52,930 bases of DNA, from assembly GCA_009780245.1 (NCBI GenBank), contig WRAJ01000012.1:1-52930 (forward strand), written 5' to 3'. Both the position numbers and the translations under genes were made by a program. The notes under the pieces are model-generated. The model was not told the origin of the DNA. It did no database searches and saw nothing but the letters and a program-made list of their open reading frames with translations. Every line of letters begins with the position of its first letter. Positions within the stretch are counted from its first letter, which is position 1. This document shows positions 1 to 10,500 of the stretch, piece by piece. Source of the DNA: Turicibacter sp. GTDB lineage: Bacteria > Bacillota_I > Bacilli_A > MOL361 > Turicibacteraceae.

Positions 1-154
1 ATTCTAAAACCTTCGCGCCCAACCCGAAATCACAAACCACAACGCTTTCACAAGTTCGCTAACCACAACCGAAAACCCGCCCACGGAAGAGGACGATAGC
101 GTTTGGTTTTGCGAACTTTCAGCATGACCGTTAAATCCATGACTTATGGTTGCA

Positions 155-186
155 TCTAAAAAACAGCCCGCAATTTGCAGACTGCT
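155..186 (-). terminator. Intrinsic terminator of the SHOCT-domain gene
   Basis: Read on the minus strand just after the stop at 200, a 10-bp stem including G-U pairs (arms at 177-186 and 162-171, five-base loop) is followed by a run of T. The rest of 1-199 shows no supportable gene: the only long frame there, on the minus strand, lacks a ribosome binding site and overlaps the SHOCT gene. Confidence 0.6.
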
Positions 187-199
187 TATTTTCACTTGC

Positions 200-592
200 T
201 TACAACAATCCAAGCAGTTGCTTTTTCTTCTGCTCGAATTCTTCCTCGGTGATGACACCGGCTTCTAGCATATTCTTCAGCTTGATGATCTCGGCATTCG
301 GGTCGCTCTCAGTTTTTGCACCAAACCCGTCGACAAGTAATAAAATCCCTGTTACAAGGCGGATGATCCAGCCGACAAAAGGTATGAGGCCGACAACTCC
401 GGAAACGATGCCGAGTATGCTACCGTGTTTTTTGGTATCTTCCTTGATTGAAAACACCAAAGTTATAATGTGTAAGATAAGAACAGCACCTGGTAAAACC
501 AAGCGTGTTCCCCAAATGATCGTGAACCCTAAAACCGGAATTCCTAGTAAAAACTCTAGGCATCCTGAAATGATTTTTAATGTTTTTGACAT
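200..592 (-). CDS. Small membrane protein with C-terminal SHOCT domain
   Basis: A 130-residue protein of unknown function. Residues about 5-45 and 55-90 are hydrophobic and suggest three or four membrane segments. The C-terminal 28 residues (IKLKNMLEAGVITEEEFEQK and on) are a typical SHOCT motif, a short helical module found at the end of many bacterial membrane or phage-related proteins and thought to mediate oligomerisation. I chose the ATG at 592 because CAGGAGAGG lies at a proper distance upstream; a frame extension to 628 has no such site. It stands alone, with its own terminator. The membrane topology and SHOCT call are good; the function is unknown. Confidence 0.75.
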   Translation of the reverse strand: MSKTLKIISGCLEFLLGIPVLGFTIIWGTRLVLPGAVLILHIITLVFSIKEDTKKHGSILGIVSGVVGLIPFVGWIIRLVTGILLLVDGFGAKTESDPNAEIIKLKNMLEAGVITEEEFEQKKKQLLGLL

Positions 593-819
593 GCTATAAA
601 CCCTCTCCTGTGTTTTGAAATAATGCACTGCTACTATTATACTTCGACGGTCGAAATCGTGTTACAAACTTTTTAGATTTCAGACACTACCTAGACAGTT
701 ATGAGGCTACAATTTTTTACAAAAATCGAAGTTTTGCAACATTAATAACCAGAAGTAGCCTAACGGCTCTGTTGCAGTTGTATTTCTCACGTTGTGAAAG
801 AATTACTTTTAAAAAACAG

Positions 820-848
820 TTGCTTTTTACGGTAAAAAGGGTTACAAT
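820..848 (+). promoter_or_regulatory. Promoter of ptsH
   Basis: TTGCTT (820-825) and TACAAT (843-848) are separated by exactly 17 nt, about 55 nt before an AGGAGG site (898-903). Between 593 and 819 I see only AT-rich DNA and a small inverted repeat around 788-798 (TCACGTTGTGA), whose role I cannot assign. Confidence 0.7.
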
Positions 849-911
849 ACTACTATCTACAAGTTGATAAACTTGTGAATATTAGTTGTTAATAACTAGG
901 AGGAATCGAAA

Positions 912-1178
912 ATGGAAAAGAAATTCACAATCATTGATCCAATGGGACTACACGCGAGACCAGCAACGGTTTTAGTAAACACTGCAGGAAAGTTTGCTTC
1001 TGAAATAACGTTAGATTATAACGGAAAAACTGTAAACTTGAAATCAATCATGGGAGTAATGTCATTGGGCGTTCCTACTAATGGTGAAATTGTAATTAAG
1101 GCTGAAGGTGAAGATGCAGCAGAGGCAATTGATGCTTTAGTGCAGACTTTAGCTGAGCAAAAATTAGCAAAAGTTTAA
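912..1178 (+). CDS. ptsH: Phosphocarrier protein HPr
   Basis: An 88-residue HPr, the general phosphocarrier of the PEP:sugar phosphotransferase system. It receives phosphate from enzyme I and passes it to sugar-specific EIIA domains in the cytoplasm. The catalytic histidine is His14 in GLHARPAT. The regulatory serine is Ser45 in [13 protein letters not shown], the site that HPr kinase phosphorylates in Bacillota to make the CcpA co-repressor. That fits the cre sites elsewhere in the window. Length is normal for the family. The start has AGGAGG eight bases upstream. ptsI follows 156 bp downstream, with a terminator in between, so HPr is probably made in excess over enzyme I. Confidence 0.97.
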   Translation: MEKKFTIIDPMGLHARPATVLVNTAGKFASEITLDYNGKTVNLKSIMGVMSLGVPTNGEIVIKAEGEDAAEAIDALVQTLAEQKLAKV

Positions 1179-1196
1179 TCGTATACTTAGTGCGAG

Positions 1197-1230
1197 ATAC
1201 TGGCTCACTTCGTGCTGTCAGTATTTTTTT
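1197..1230 (+). terminator. Terminator/attenuator between ptsH and ptsI
   Basis: ATACTGGC (1197-1204) pairs with GTCAGTAT (1217-1224) with one G-U pair and a further CAC/GTG step inside, then seven T residues. No strong promoter is evident between it and ptsI, so it may act as a partial terminator setting the HPr to EI ratio. Confidence 0.7.
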
Positions 1231-1334
1231 ATAGCTACTCTTCGATAATTGTGTCGGAACAATATGTAACGGACAACACAACAAGAGAAAACATAGAACG
1301 ATCAAATAATTCACGGAAAAAGGAGTTTTGTAAG

Positions 1335-3044
1335 ATGAGTTTTAAAGGTATTGCAGCATCAGATGGTATTGCGATTGCAAAAGTATTCAGGTTAGAAGAG
1401 CCGAATTTAACGGTTGATCCGCATGAGATAACAGACGTGGATGCTGAGATTGTGCGCTTTGAAGAAGCGATTAAAAAGACGGTTGTAGATTTAGAAGCCA
1501 TCAAAATTAAAGCAGCAGCAAACTTAGGTGAAGAAGAAGCAATGGTGTTTGACGCGCACATCAACATGGTAAACGATCCGGAAATCAGAGAACAAACGCT
1601 CGCAAAGGTGAAAGAAGGCCTTGTGAATGTGGCGTGGGCATTCGATTCAGTGGCTAACGGTTTCGTTGCGATGTTTGAAGCGATGGACGATGAGTATTTC
1701 CGTGAGCGCGCGGCTGATATCAAAGACATCAAAAAGCGTATGCTTTCACACCTGCTAGGTGTGCCATTAAACGACCCAAGCACCATCAACGAAGAAGTTG
1801 TTGTCGTTGCTTACGACTTAACACCATCAGACACAGCACAGCTCAACAGAAACTTCGTTAAAGGATTCGCGACAAACATCGGTGGGCGTACGTCGCACTC
1901 TGCGATCATGGCACGTAGCTTAGAAATCCCAGCGATCGTAGGGATGGGAACCATCTTAGAGGACACAACAGACGGACAGCTTATCATTCTAGATGGGCTA
2001 GACGGTGTCATTATCCCAGATCCGACCGATGCACAAATCGCGGAGTACGAAGCAAAAATCGCTGACTTCAAAGCGATGAAAGAAGAACTAAAGAAATTAA
2101 AAGATGAGCCAACGATCACAAAAGATGGTCATCGCGTTGAACTAGCAGCGAACATTGGCACACCTGAAGATGCAAAAGGTGCAACGGCAAACGGTGCTGA
2201 AGGTGTGGGTCTATACCGCACAGAATTCCTCTACATGGATCGTAACGAACTTCCGACGGAAGAAGAGCAATTCGTTGCGTACAAAGAAGTATTAGAAGAA
2301 ATGAAAGACAAGCCGGTTATCGTTAGAACACTGGACATTGGTGGTGACAAGGAATTACCGTACCTACAATTGCCACACGAAATGAACCCGTTCTTAGGTT
2401 ACCGCGCATTAAGAATCTGCCTTGACCGCAAAGACTTATTCAGAACGCAACTCCGTGCTTTACTACGCGCAAGTGTTTACGGAAAATTATACGTGATGTT
2501 CCCGATGGTTGCCGTGCTTAACGAATTCCGTGATGCAAAGCAAGCCCTTCTTGAGGCAAAAGCTGAGCTTATCGCTGAAGGCATCGAAGTATCGGAAGAC
2601 ATCCAAATTGGAATGATGGTTGAAATCCCATCAGCAGCTGTATTAGCGGATCAGTTCGCGAAAGAAGTCGACTTCTTCTCAATCGGAACGAATGATTTAA
2701 TCCAATACTCGATGGCAGCCGATCGCATGAGTGAAAAAGTAGCTTATTTATACCAACCTTACAACCCAAGTATTTTACGCTTAATCAAAATGGTCATTGA
2801 TGCCTCACACAAAGAAGGTAAATGGACGGGGATGTGTGGCGAAATGGGTGGTGACACGATGGCAATTCCATTGTTACTCGGAATGGGTCTCGATGAATTC
2901 TCAATGTCAGCGTCATCAATTTTAGCGGCAAGAAAGCAAATCGGAAACCTTTCTAAAAAAGAAATGGAAGAGATGGCAGAAAAGGCCTTGAATATGAGCA
3001 CCGTTGAAGAAGTTATGGCATTAGTAGAAGCTTCAGCGAAATAA
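1335..3044 (+). CDS. ptsI: PTS enzyme I (phosphoenolpyruvate-protein phosphotransferase)
   Basis: A 569-residue enzyme I, which autophosphorylates from PEP and phosphorylates HPr. The phosphohistidine is His188 in [21 protein letters not shown]. The C-terminal PEP-binding barrel carries [10 protein letters not shown], the metal-binding stretch near [20 protein letters not shown] and the active-site Cys in GMCGEMGGD. Length matches the family (about 570). I take the ATG at 1335, preceded by AAAAAGGAG; an open frame extends upstream to 1212 but would overlap the terminator after ptsH and adds no conserved sequence. It is the second gene of the pts operon and ends at its own terminator. Confidence 0.97.
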   Translation: MSFKGIAASDGIAIAKVFRLEEPNLTVDPHEITDVDAEIVRFEEAIKKTVVDLEAIKIKAAANLGEEEAMVFDAHINMVNDPEIREQTLAKVKEGLVNVAWAFDSVANGFVAMFEAMDDEYFRERAADIKDIKKRMLSHLLGVPLNDPSTINEEVVVVAYDLTPSDTAQLNRNFVKGFATNIGGRTSHSAIMARSLEIPAIVGMGTILEDTTDGQLIILDGLDGVIIPDPTDAQIAEYEAKIADFKAMKEELKKLKDEPTITKDGHRVELAANIGTPEDAKGATANGAEGVGLYRTEFLYMDRNELPTEEEQFVAYKEVLEEMKDKPVIVRTLDIGGDKELPYLQLPHEMNPFLGYRALRICLDRKDLFRTQLRALLRASVYGKLYVMFPMVAVLNEFRDAKQALLEAKAELIAEGIEVSEDIQIGMMVEIPSAAVLADQFAKEVDFFSIGTNDLIQYSMAADRMSEKVAYLYQPYNPSILRLIKMVIDASHKEGKWTGMCGEMGGDTMAIPLLLGMGLDEFSMSASSILAARKQIGNLSKKEMEEMAEKALNMSTVEEVMALVEASAK

Positions 3045-3069
3045 GTACATGCTAAATACTATAAAAAAG

Positions 3070-3108
3070 CAATCTATCAGGTGAATGCCACCTGCTGGAT
3101 TGTTTTTT
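3070..3108 (+). terminator. Terminator after ptsI
   Basis: Two-part stem: CAATC with GATTG outside and CAGGTG with CACCTG inside, then six T. It closes the pts operon. Confidence 0.8.
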
Positions 3109-3140
3109 GTCAATGTATGCAAAGAAAGGGTGTTTCCACA

Positions 3141-3710
3141 TTGAAAAAGTACAAAGATCTGACGATGGGATTTTTACGAGCGGGAGTTCTTGGTTTCGGC
3201 GGTGGGATGGCGTGTTTGCCACTCATTCAGCGAGAAGTGGTGGATAAATACGGGTGGGTCACTGAGGATGAATTCGGTGAAATCGTGGCCATTAGCAACA
3301 CTTTGCCCGGTCCGATTAACACGAAAATGGCCGGTTATCTGGGTTACCGAACAGCAGGTGTAACAGGGGCGATGATCGCCGTTTGTGCGACGATTTTACC
3401 GTCGGTGATTTTGCTGATTTTGCTACTTGAGACGTTGACGCGCTTTCGCGAATATTCCGTTGTTGCCGGCATGTTGCAAGCGATTGTCCCGGTTGTAGGT
3501 GTGATGCTGGGAATCATGGCGTGGCAATTTTTAACCGCGGCCGCCAAGGAAATGAAATGGCTGCTTGTGCTAGGTCAACTGGCCATCGTTGCGCTGCTGG
3601 TTGTCACATTAAATCTTCATCCTGCGATTGTGGTCGGAGGCGTGATTGCCCTCGCGTTGTTCATGCCCGTGAAAACGCAAAACACCGCTAACGGGGGTGA
3701 TGAATCATGA
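3141..3710 (+). CDS. Chromate transporter family protein, first half-length subunit
   Basis: A protein of about 189 residues of the CHR family, which includes chromate/sulfate antiporters and many uncharacterised members. The family signature is near the N terminus: GFGGGMACLPLIQREVV followed by NTLPGPINTKMAGYLGY. Five or six hydrophobic segments follow. Full-length ChrA has two such domains; here each is a separate gene, and the second (3707) overlaps this one by four bases. I choose the TTG at 3141, ten bases after AAAGAAAGGG. An upstream ATG at 3081 lies inside the ptsI terminator hairpin and an ATG at 3117 has no good site. The transported ion cannot be told from sequence. Confidence 0.85.
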   Translation: MKKYKDLTMGFLRAGVLGFGGGMACLPLIQREVVDKYGWVTEDEFGEIVAISNTLPGPINTKMAGYLGYRTAGVTGAMIAVCATILPSVILLILLLETLTRFREYSVVAGMLQAIVPVVGVMLGIMAWQFLTAAAKEMKWLLVLGQLAIVALLVVTLNLHPAIVVGGVIALALFMPVKTQNTANGGDES

Positions 3711-4267
3711 TTGCTTTTGCAACCCTAATACTAGAGTATCTTGAAATTTTCTGGGTCTTTTTCATCACCAACATCCTCGGGTATGGGGGTGGACCCGCTA
3801 CGATCCCGCTTGTCCAGCACGAAGTGGTTGACGTGTATAGCTGGATGACCGAATATGAATTTATTGAAATGTTAGCCGCGGGGAACGCTTTACCAGGACC
3901 CATCGCGACAAAAATGGCCGGTTCAATTGGCTTTTCTCAAGCTCATATTATTGGCGCCATCGTCGCGCTTGTTGCCACGGTCGTTCCTTCGCTGGTTTTA
4001 AAGATTATGTTAATGAATTTTTTGATGAAACACAAGGATTCGCCGCGTGTGAAACGCATGTCTTTATACATTAAGCCAACGGTTGCTGTGTTGTTAGGGA
4101 TCATCGTTGTGCAAAACTTTATCGTTTCGTTTGCAGCCATGGCGATTTGGCATGTCGTTGCCTTGGGCGTGGGCTCATATTACTTGTTAGAAAAAAGAAA
4201 AATTCACCCGTCACTCGTTATTTTAATCGCATTGATTTACGGTGGGGGCATGGGCGTGTTTTCTTAA
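3707..4267 (+). CDS. Chromate transporter family protein, second half-length subunit
   Basis: A 186-residue partner of the preceding gene, with the same CHR signature: NILGYGGGPATIPLVQHEVV and GNALPGPIATKMAGSIGF. About six membrane segments. Its ATG overlaps the upstream stop (ATGA), so the two are translationally coupled and probably form a heterodimer in the membrane, as shown for other paired short CHR proteins. The two halves are clearly diverged from each other, so this is an old pair and not a recent split of one gene. The strong terminator at 4283 ends the unit. Confidence 0.87.
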   Translation: MIAFATLILEYLEIFWVFFITNILGYGGGPATIPLVQHEVVDVYSWMTEYEFIEMLAAGNALPGPIATKMAGSIGFSQAHIIGAIVALVATVVPSLVLKIMLMNFLMKHKDSPRVKRMSLYIKPTVAVLLGIIVVQNFIVSFAAMAIWHVVALGVGSYYLLEKRKIHPSLVILIALIYGGGMGVFS

Positions 4268-4282
4268 CCGTTACCATTCCAT

Positions 4283-4319
4283 AAAAAACAGGTTCTTTTT
4301 TTCAAAACCTGTTTTTTTT
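4283..4319 (+). terminator. Terminator after the CHR pair
   Basis: AACAGGTT (4287-4294) pairs with AACCTGTT (4306-4313), extended by an A-tract against a T-tract of eight. It could act in both directions. Confidence 0.8.
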
Positions 4320-4343
4320 GTGGCGCATTAATTAGTAAAAGCC

Positions 4344-4372
4344 TTTACAAAAAACGCCCTTTGTATTATGAT
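4344..4372 (+). promoter_or_regulatory. Promoter of the giant esterase gene
   Basis: TTTACA (4344-4349) and TATGAT (4367-4372) with a 17-nt spacer. The predicted transcript starts near 4379 and has a leader of about 168 nt before the start codon at 4547. Confidence 0.65.
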
Positions 4373-4389
4373 GGAAGAGAAAGTTTGTT

Positions 4390-4403
4390 GGAAGCGCATT
4401 CTA
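4390..4403 (+). promoter_or_regulatory. Catabolite-responsive element (cre), CcpA site
   Basis: TGGAAGCGCATTCT matches every fixed position of the cre consensus TGNAANCGNWNNCW. It lies about 11-24 nt downstream of the predicted start of transcription, a position where CcpA acts as a roadblock. This predicts repression by preferred sugars. Confidence 0.65.
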
Positions 4404-4499
4404 CAAAGGTAGAAATCTTAAATCAAACAAAAGGTGGTGCTGAATAGTAAAAGAAGCGTGTCACAGACTTTTTGGTACATTGATCAAACTTTTCACTAG

Positions 4500-4521
4500 C
4501 ATGATCTGGAGTAGGATCATG
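4500..4521 (+). promoter_or_regulatory. Leader hairpin just upstream of the ribosome binding site
   Basis: CATGATC (4500-4506) and GATCATG (4515-4521) form a perfect 7-bp stem with an eight-base loop, ten bases before AAGGAG. No T-run follows, so it is not a terminator; it may stabilise or modulate the long mRNA. Confidence 0.35.
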
Positions 4522-4546
4522 ACTTTACAAAAAAGGAGAGTAAATT

Positions 4547-7500
4547 ATGTCAGAGAGGATAAAAAAGATGGAAAAGGTTTTAATCTCTTTTCTCGTCTGT
4601 GTTTTAGTTCTTGGATCACTTCCCATTGCACCAACTGCCGCTCAACCTATGACGGAAGACGTTGAAGCTTATGCGGATGTTGATTGGGGATCGTATGAGG
4701 ACATCGAATCAGATCTCGTAGATTTAGGAGATTTAGGAGATATTGATGACGATGAGGGCTATGGCGATTTGGAAGATGCTGATCTTGAAGAAGAATACAC
4801 AGCATACGAAGATGAGTCACCAGAACTTGATGTTCCAGCAGAAGAGCCGGAAGTTGAGTTAGACGTTGAAGAACCAGAAGAGATTGAATTAGAAGCTGGT
4901 CAATTAGCTTTTGATTTGCATGCTAATGTCTTTGATCGCGGAGAGGCAGTTGACGGCATCTTAATCACTTTAGATAGTGGAACTTGGAATCTTGCGGCAT
5001 TAACGGCGGATACGTTTGATATCTATGCCATGCATGTTTTACCATATGATGTGCTTGGATTTGGACAAACGGATGAGCCAGTGGCAAGAACCGTTACTGG
5101 TTTTGATGTGTCAGCAGATGGCAGAACGTTACACATTCATTTAGAAGTTGACATCGCAGCTTTCCCAGCAGGACAGCCAACCATCTCTTGGGCACCAACT
5201 GTTGAAGGTGGTCGAGGTTTATTAATGGATCTTGATTATACGGTTGTTTTACCTGAGGATGTTGCACTAGCTGGTGACGATGTTCTACTCGCAGAGACTG
5301 AGTTTGTTCAAACTAGTACTGTGATTAGACCGGAAGCTGACTTGTTTGGTGCAAGTTCGCACGGTGGTATGAATTACCGTTATTTCCGTCCAAGCGTCGA
5401 TGGCGATCGTCCATTAGTGGTTTATTTCCACGGTATTGGAGATGGTGGGTCTGCGATTAACCAAAACAATAGCACAACCATCTTAGGAACAAGAGGTGCA
5501 ACCTCGCTTGTAAGTGCAGAAGCACAGAGCATTTTTGGCGGTGCGCACGTATTAGTTCCACAAGCACCAAACAACTGGATGGGTGGCAACACGGTTGGTC
5601 ACGTGGCAACAGCGACAAGCATGATCAATGCGTACGTTGCTAATAACAACGTTGATGCTAGCCGCATTTACATTGTAGGTCCATCAGCAGGCGGATACAT
5701 GGTATTAAGAATGGCATTAGCTAACCCAGATATGTTTGCAGCGGTCGTACCATTATGCCCAGTTTTGTTCGGTGCTAGTGTAACAGACGAAGCGCTCGCA
5801 GGGGTAACAACGCCGATGTGGGTGATTAACTCGTTAACTTGTGAAGCGCATGCGCCAATGGCTGCGCGCGTAGCTGAGCACGTACCTGGTGTTATTCACA
5901 CGCCGTTTACAAACATTTATATTCCTGAACTTGGTGGCGAATTGAGTGGTCACTATGCTTGGGTATTATTTGGTCGTAACATGCCAGTTTACAACGGACA
6001 AAGCGTTTGGTCGTGGATGGCGCAGCAAGCATTAGCGCCAGCAGCAGCATTGACATTTGATTTGCATGCAACGGTATACGATGCAGGTGAGGCGGTTGAT
6101 CGCATTAGCTTGACGCTAGAAGAAGGTGCATGGGATTTAGATGAACTGGATCTTGAGTCGTTTGAAATCTTAGCAACGCACACGTCACCGCATGAACTAC
6201 CAGCAGGATCAATGGGATTCGGACAGGCCACCGATGCAGAAAGGATCGTCACTGGCTTTGAGGTTTCTGAAGACGGAAGCACACTATACATCGATTTAGC
6301 CGTTAACCAAGCCGCATTTGGTGCAGGTGAAGGCACACTATCTTGGACAACGGGTGCTATTAGTAGAAACTTAATCATGGATCTTGATTACGTGATTGAG
6401 TTACTTGAGCCAATCGCTTTAGCGGATGGTACGGTTCTTGATGTTGAAACGGTGTTCACTCAAAGCGAAAACATCTTTAGAGCAGAAGTTGATTTATTCG
6501 GTGCTAACGTACATAATGGTATGCCTTATCGCTATTTCACACCAGATGCTGATGGGGATTTACCATTAATGATTTGGTTCCATGGTATTGGCGAAGGTGG
6601 CTCGGTACTAGGTGCTGACAACTACGTGCAGCTATTAGGTAATCGCGGTGGTACAGCGTTTGTCTCAGACGAAGCGCAAGAAATCTTTGGCGGTCTGCAC
6701 GTCATTGCTCCACAAGCACCTAACGATTGGATGGGAGCTAATACAGCAGGTCACATCGAGACTTTCATGTCTTTACTTCATGAGTACATTGCCAACAACA
6801 ACGTTGATACAAGTCGCATTTATGTAACAGGTGGATCAGCAGGTGGCTTTATGACATTACACACAGTGATTGCAAATCCTGGATTCTTCGCGGCAGCGTT
6901 CCCAGTTTGTCCTGTTATTTCTGCACAAGACACGCCACGCGAAATGTTAGAAGCATTAAGAATTCCGATGTGGGTCATTAACGCAGAAGCGTGTGAGGCG
7001 CATGCACCAATGTCATTAAGAGTAAGAGATGAGGTGCCAGGTGCGATCCATACGCCATTCGAGACGGTAACGGTTGATGGCATGACGTTTAACGGTCACT
7101 GGTCATGGATTTTAATGGCACGCAACATCCCAACTTACAACGGTGAGACGGTATGGGAGTGGGCGGCTCGTCAAAGCTTACCATTAGCAGAACCGGATTA
7201 CCTGTTTGATATTCATGCTCATGTCTTTGATGCAGGAGAGGCTGTACATCGCATTAGCATAACGTTAGAAGACGGTGCATGGGATGTCGATGCCTTAAGT
7301 GCGGATGCCTTTGAAATCTACGCGACGCACTTCTTACCAGCGGATACAAACCAAACAGCAGTATTAAGGGAAATCACAGGTTTCGAAGTAGATGGAAGCA
7401 CGTTATACATCGACTTAGCGGTTAACCAAGCGGCATTTGGTCCAGGAGAAGGCACGTTAAGGTTCTTAATGCCAGGATTTAGAAACGTTGTCTTGAACCT

Positions 7501-10500
7501 AGATTATGAAATTAATTTGTTAGCAGATATCACACTCGTTGATGGTATCATTGAAGCAGGCTCAATCTTTGGGCAAAGTGCAGATGTTATTAGAGCAGAA
7601 GTTGATTTATTCAACACAAGTACGCATAACGGCATTAATTATCGCTATTTCACACCAGATGCAACGGGTGATCGCCCATTAATCATTTGGTTACATGGAA
7701 TGGGTGAAGGTGGCATGCCAGGAAACCAAAATAATATTACACAATTATTAGGTAACCGTGGTGGTACTGCCTTCGTGACAGATGAAGCACAAGAAATTTT
7801 TGGTGGTATTCACGTACTTGCGCCACAATCGCAAAGCATGTGGTCAGCAGGTCAAGTTAACGACTTAATGAGCGTTATCACTCATTATGTTGAAACTCAT
7901 CATGTTGATACTAGTCGCATTTACATTACTGGTGGCTCAGCTGGGGCTTATATGTCACTTCGAATGGTTATTGCGAATCCAAACTTCTTCGCAGCGATTA
8001 TTCCGGTTTGTCCGGCAATGATGAATGCAACAAACATGCCAGATGAGCAATTATTATCAATTGCACATGTACCAATGTGGGTGGTTCATTCGTATGCATG
8101 TACGAGCGATACGCCGAATGCACTTCGATTAGATGCCTTGCTAGAGGATTCAATTCGTACAGGATTCGAGACGGTAACGGTTGATGGTATGACGTTCAAC
8201 GGTCACTGGTCATGGATCTTAATGGCACGTAACATTCCTGAGCATAATGGTTTATCAATTTGGGAGTGGATCGCAGAGCAAAGCTTACCAATCGTCGAGC
8301 CAGACTACATCTTTGATGTTCACGCTCATGTCTTTGATGCAGGAGAGGCTGTACATCGTATTAGTATCACATTAGAAGAAGGGGCATGGGATGTCGATGC
8401 CTTAGATTTAGAGACGTTTGAAATCTATGCGACGCACTTCTTACCGACGGATGCGACAAGAACGGCAGCTCGAAGAGAAGTGATAGGCTTTGAAGTGGAT
8501 GGTCTTACACTATACATTGATTTAGCGGTTAATCAAGAGTCGTTTGGTCCAGGAGAAGGAACGTTAAGATTCTTATTCCCAGGATTCAGAAACATTGTCT
8601 TAGATCTTGATTATGAAATTAACTTATTAGAAGACATCGATTTAGGCGATGACTTAGTCATGGCAGCAGGTTCTATCTTTGGTCAAAGCACGGATGTTAT
8701 CCGAGCAGAAGTTGATCAATTTGGTGAAGCTTCATACGGTGGTATTAACTACCGTTACTTCGCACCTGAAGTACCAGGTAACCCAGACCGTCCATTAGTG
8801 ATCTGGTTACACGGAATGGGTGAAGGTGGTTTACCAACGAACCAAAATAACATCGTACAATTATTAGGAAACCGTGGTGGAACAGCGTTTGTAACCGAAG
8901 AAGCACAAACGATCTTCGGTGGCGCACACGTCATTGCCCCACAAGCACCAAGCGGATGGGGACCAGCTCAGGTTCAACCGCTAATGGATTTAATTCTTGA
9001 CTATGCAGCAAACCACAACGTAGACATGAACCGTATTTCAATTTACGGTGCGTCTGCAGGTGGTGGACAAGTGATGAGAATGTTAATTCAATTCCCAGAC
9101 TTCTTTGCAGCAGCAGTCCCAATTTGTCCAGCGATTAACCCAGTCGCATTCCCAGATGAGGCAATCTTATCTTTGGCGCATATTCCAATGTGGCTAATTA
9201 ATGCAGAAAACGATACAACGACACCACCAGCAACAACGTCGAGTAGAATTCATGCTTTACTGCCACACTCAATCTACACGTTATATCCGAACGTTATCGT
9301 TGACGGTATGGAATTTAACGGTCATTGGAACTGGATTTATGTCGCACGTAACATGCCTCGTCACACAGATGGCGTATCAGCTTGGGATCAAACTGATGGC
9401 GAAACCATTTGGGAGTGGACGGCTCGTCAAACGTTAGCTGATGAAGTTGGCGCGTTTGATATGATTGCCAATGTTTATGACGGTGGAGAAGCAGTGGATC
9501 GCGTGAGCCTTACATTAGCAGAAGGTGCATGGGATGTTTCAGCTCTAACACCGGAAATGTTTGACGTACGTGCAACGCACACATTATCTTATGATTTACC
9601 AGCGGGAGCTATGGGATTCGGACAGGTTCATAACCAGGCAAGAATCATCAACGCTTTCGAAGTTTCAGAAGATGGTAGTACGCTACACATTGATTTAGTT
9701 GTTCTTGATTTAACAGGACCATTAGTCGGCTTCTTACCAGGCGCTAATACGTTATCTTGGGTGCAAGGTGGCGGTGTAGGTAGAAACTTAGTGATGGATT
9801 TAGATTACACAATTAGACTTAACGCTGATATTCCGTTAGTAGACGGGTCGCTCGACGGACAACGATCTGATTTCGTACAAAACGAACTGATTAGACCTGA
9901 GTTTGATTTGTTTGAAGCTGGTCATTACGCTGGATTAAACTACCAATACTTCGTTCCTGAAAACTCAAACGCAAGAGATGAAGGACGCCCACTATTCGTT
10001 TGGTTCCATGGAGCTGGTGAAGGTGGAACGGCGATTAGCCAAAACAACATGACGCAATTACTTGCAAATCGTAGCGCAACTGCGTTTGTAACGGATGAAG
10101 CGCAAGAGATCTTTGGTGGTGCGTATGTTTTAGCACCGCAAGCAACAAGCGGATGGGGTGGCGATGCGATCATTGACGATGCGATGGCATTAATTGAAAA
10201 CTTTGCAGCGAACCACAACGTAGATATGAACCGTATCTACATTTCAGGTGGATCAGCAGGTGGATCAATGACCATTCGTACAGTGATTGCTAACCCAGAC
10301 TTCTTTGCGGCAATGATTCCGGTTTGTCCGGTCATTAGTGTAGCAGGAACGCCGGATCATGAGCTATTATCAATTGCTCACGTTCCAATGTGGTTGATCT
10401 ATTCTCACGCTTGTGAGGCGCATGCACCAATTTCACAACGCATTCATAGCTTATTACCTGATATTGTTTATACGCCATTTGAGACGGTATACGTGCCAGG

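Noticed and set aside
4..258. Open frame of 84 codons on the minus strand
   Set aside because: No ribosome binding site, no recognisable sequence, and it overlaps the 3' end and terminator of the SHOCT gene.
9201..9437. Plus-strand open frame inside the giant esterase gene
   Set aside because: Shadow frame within a well-supported repeat unit, without its own start signals.
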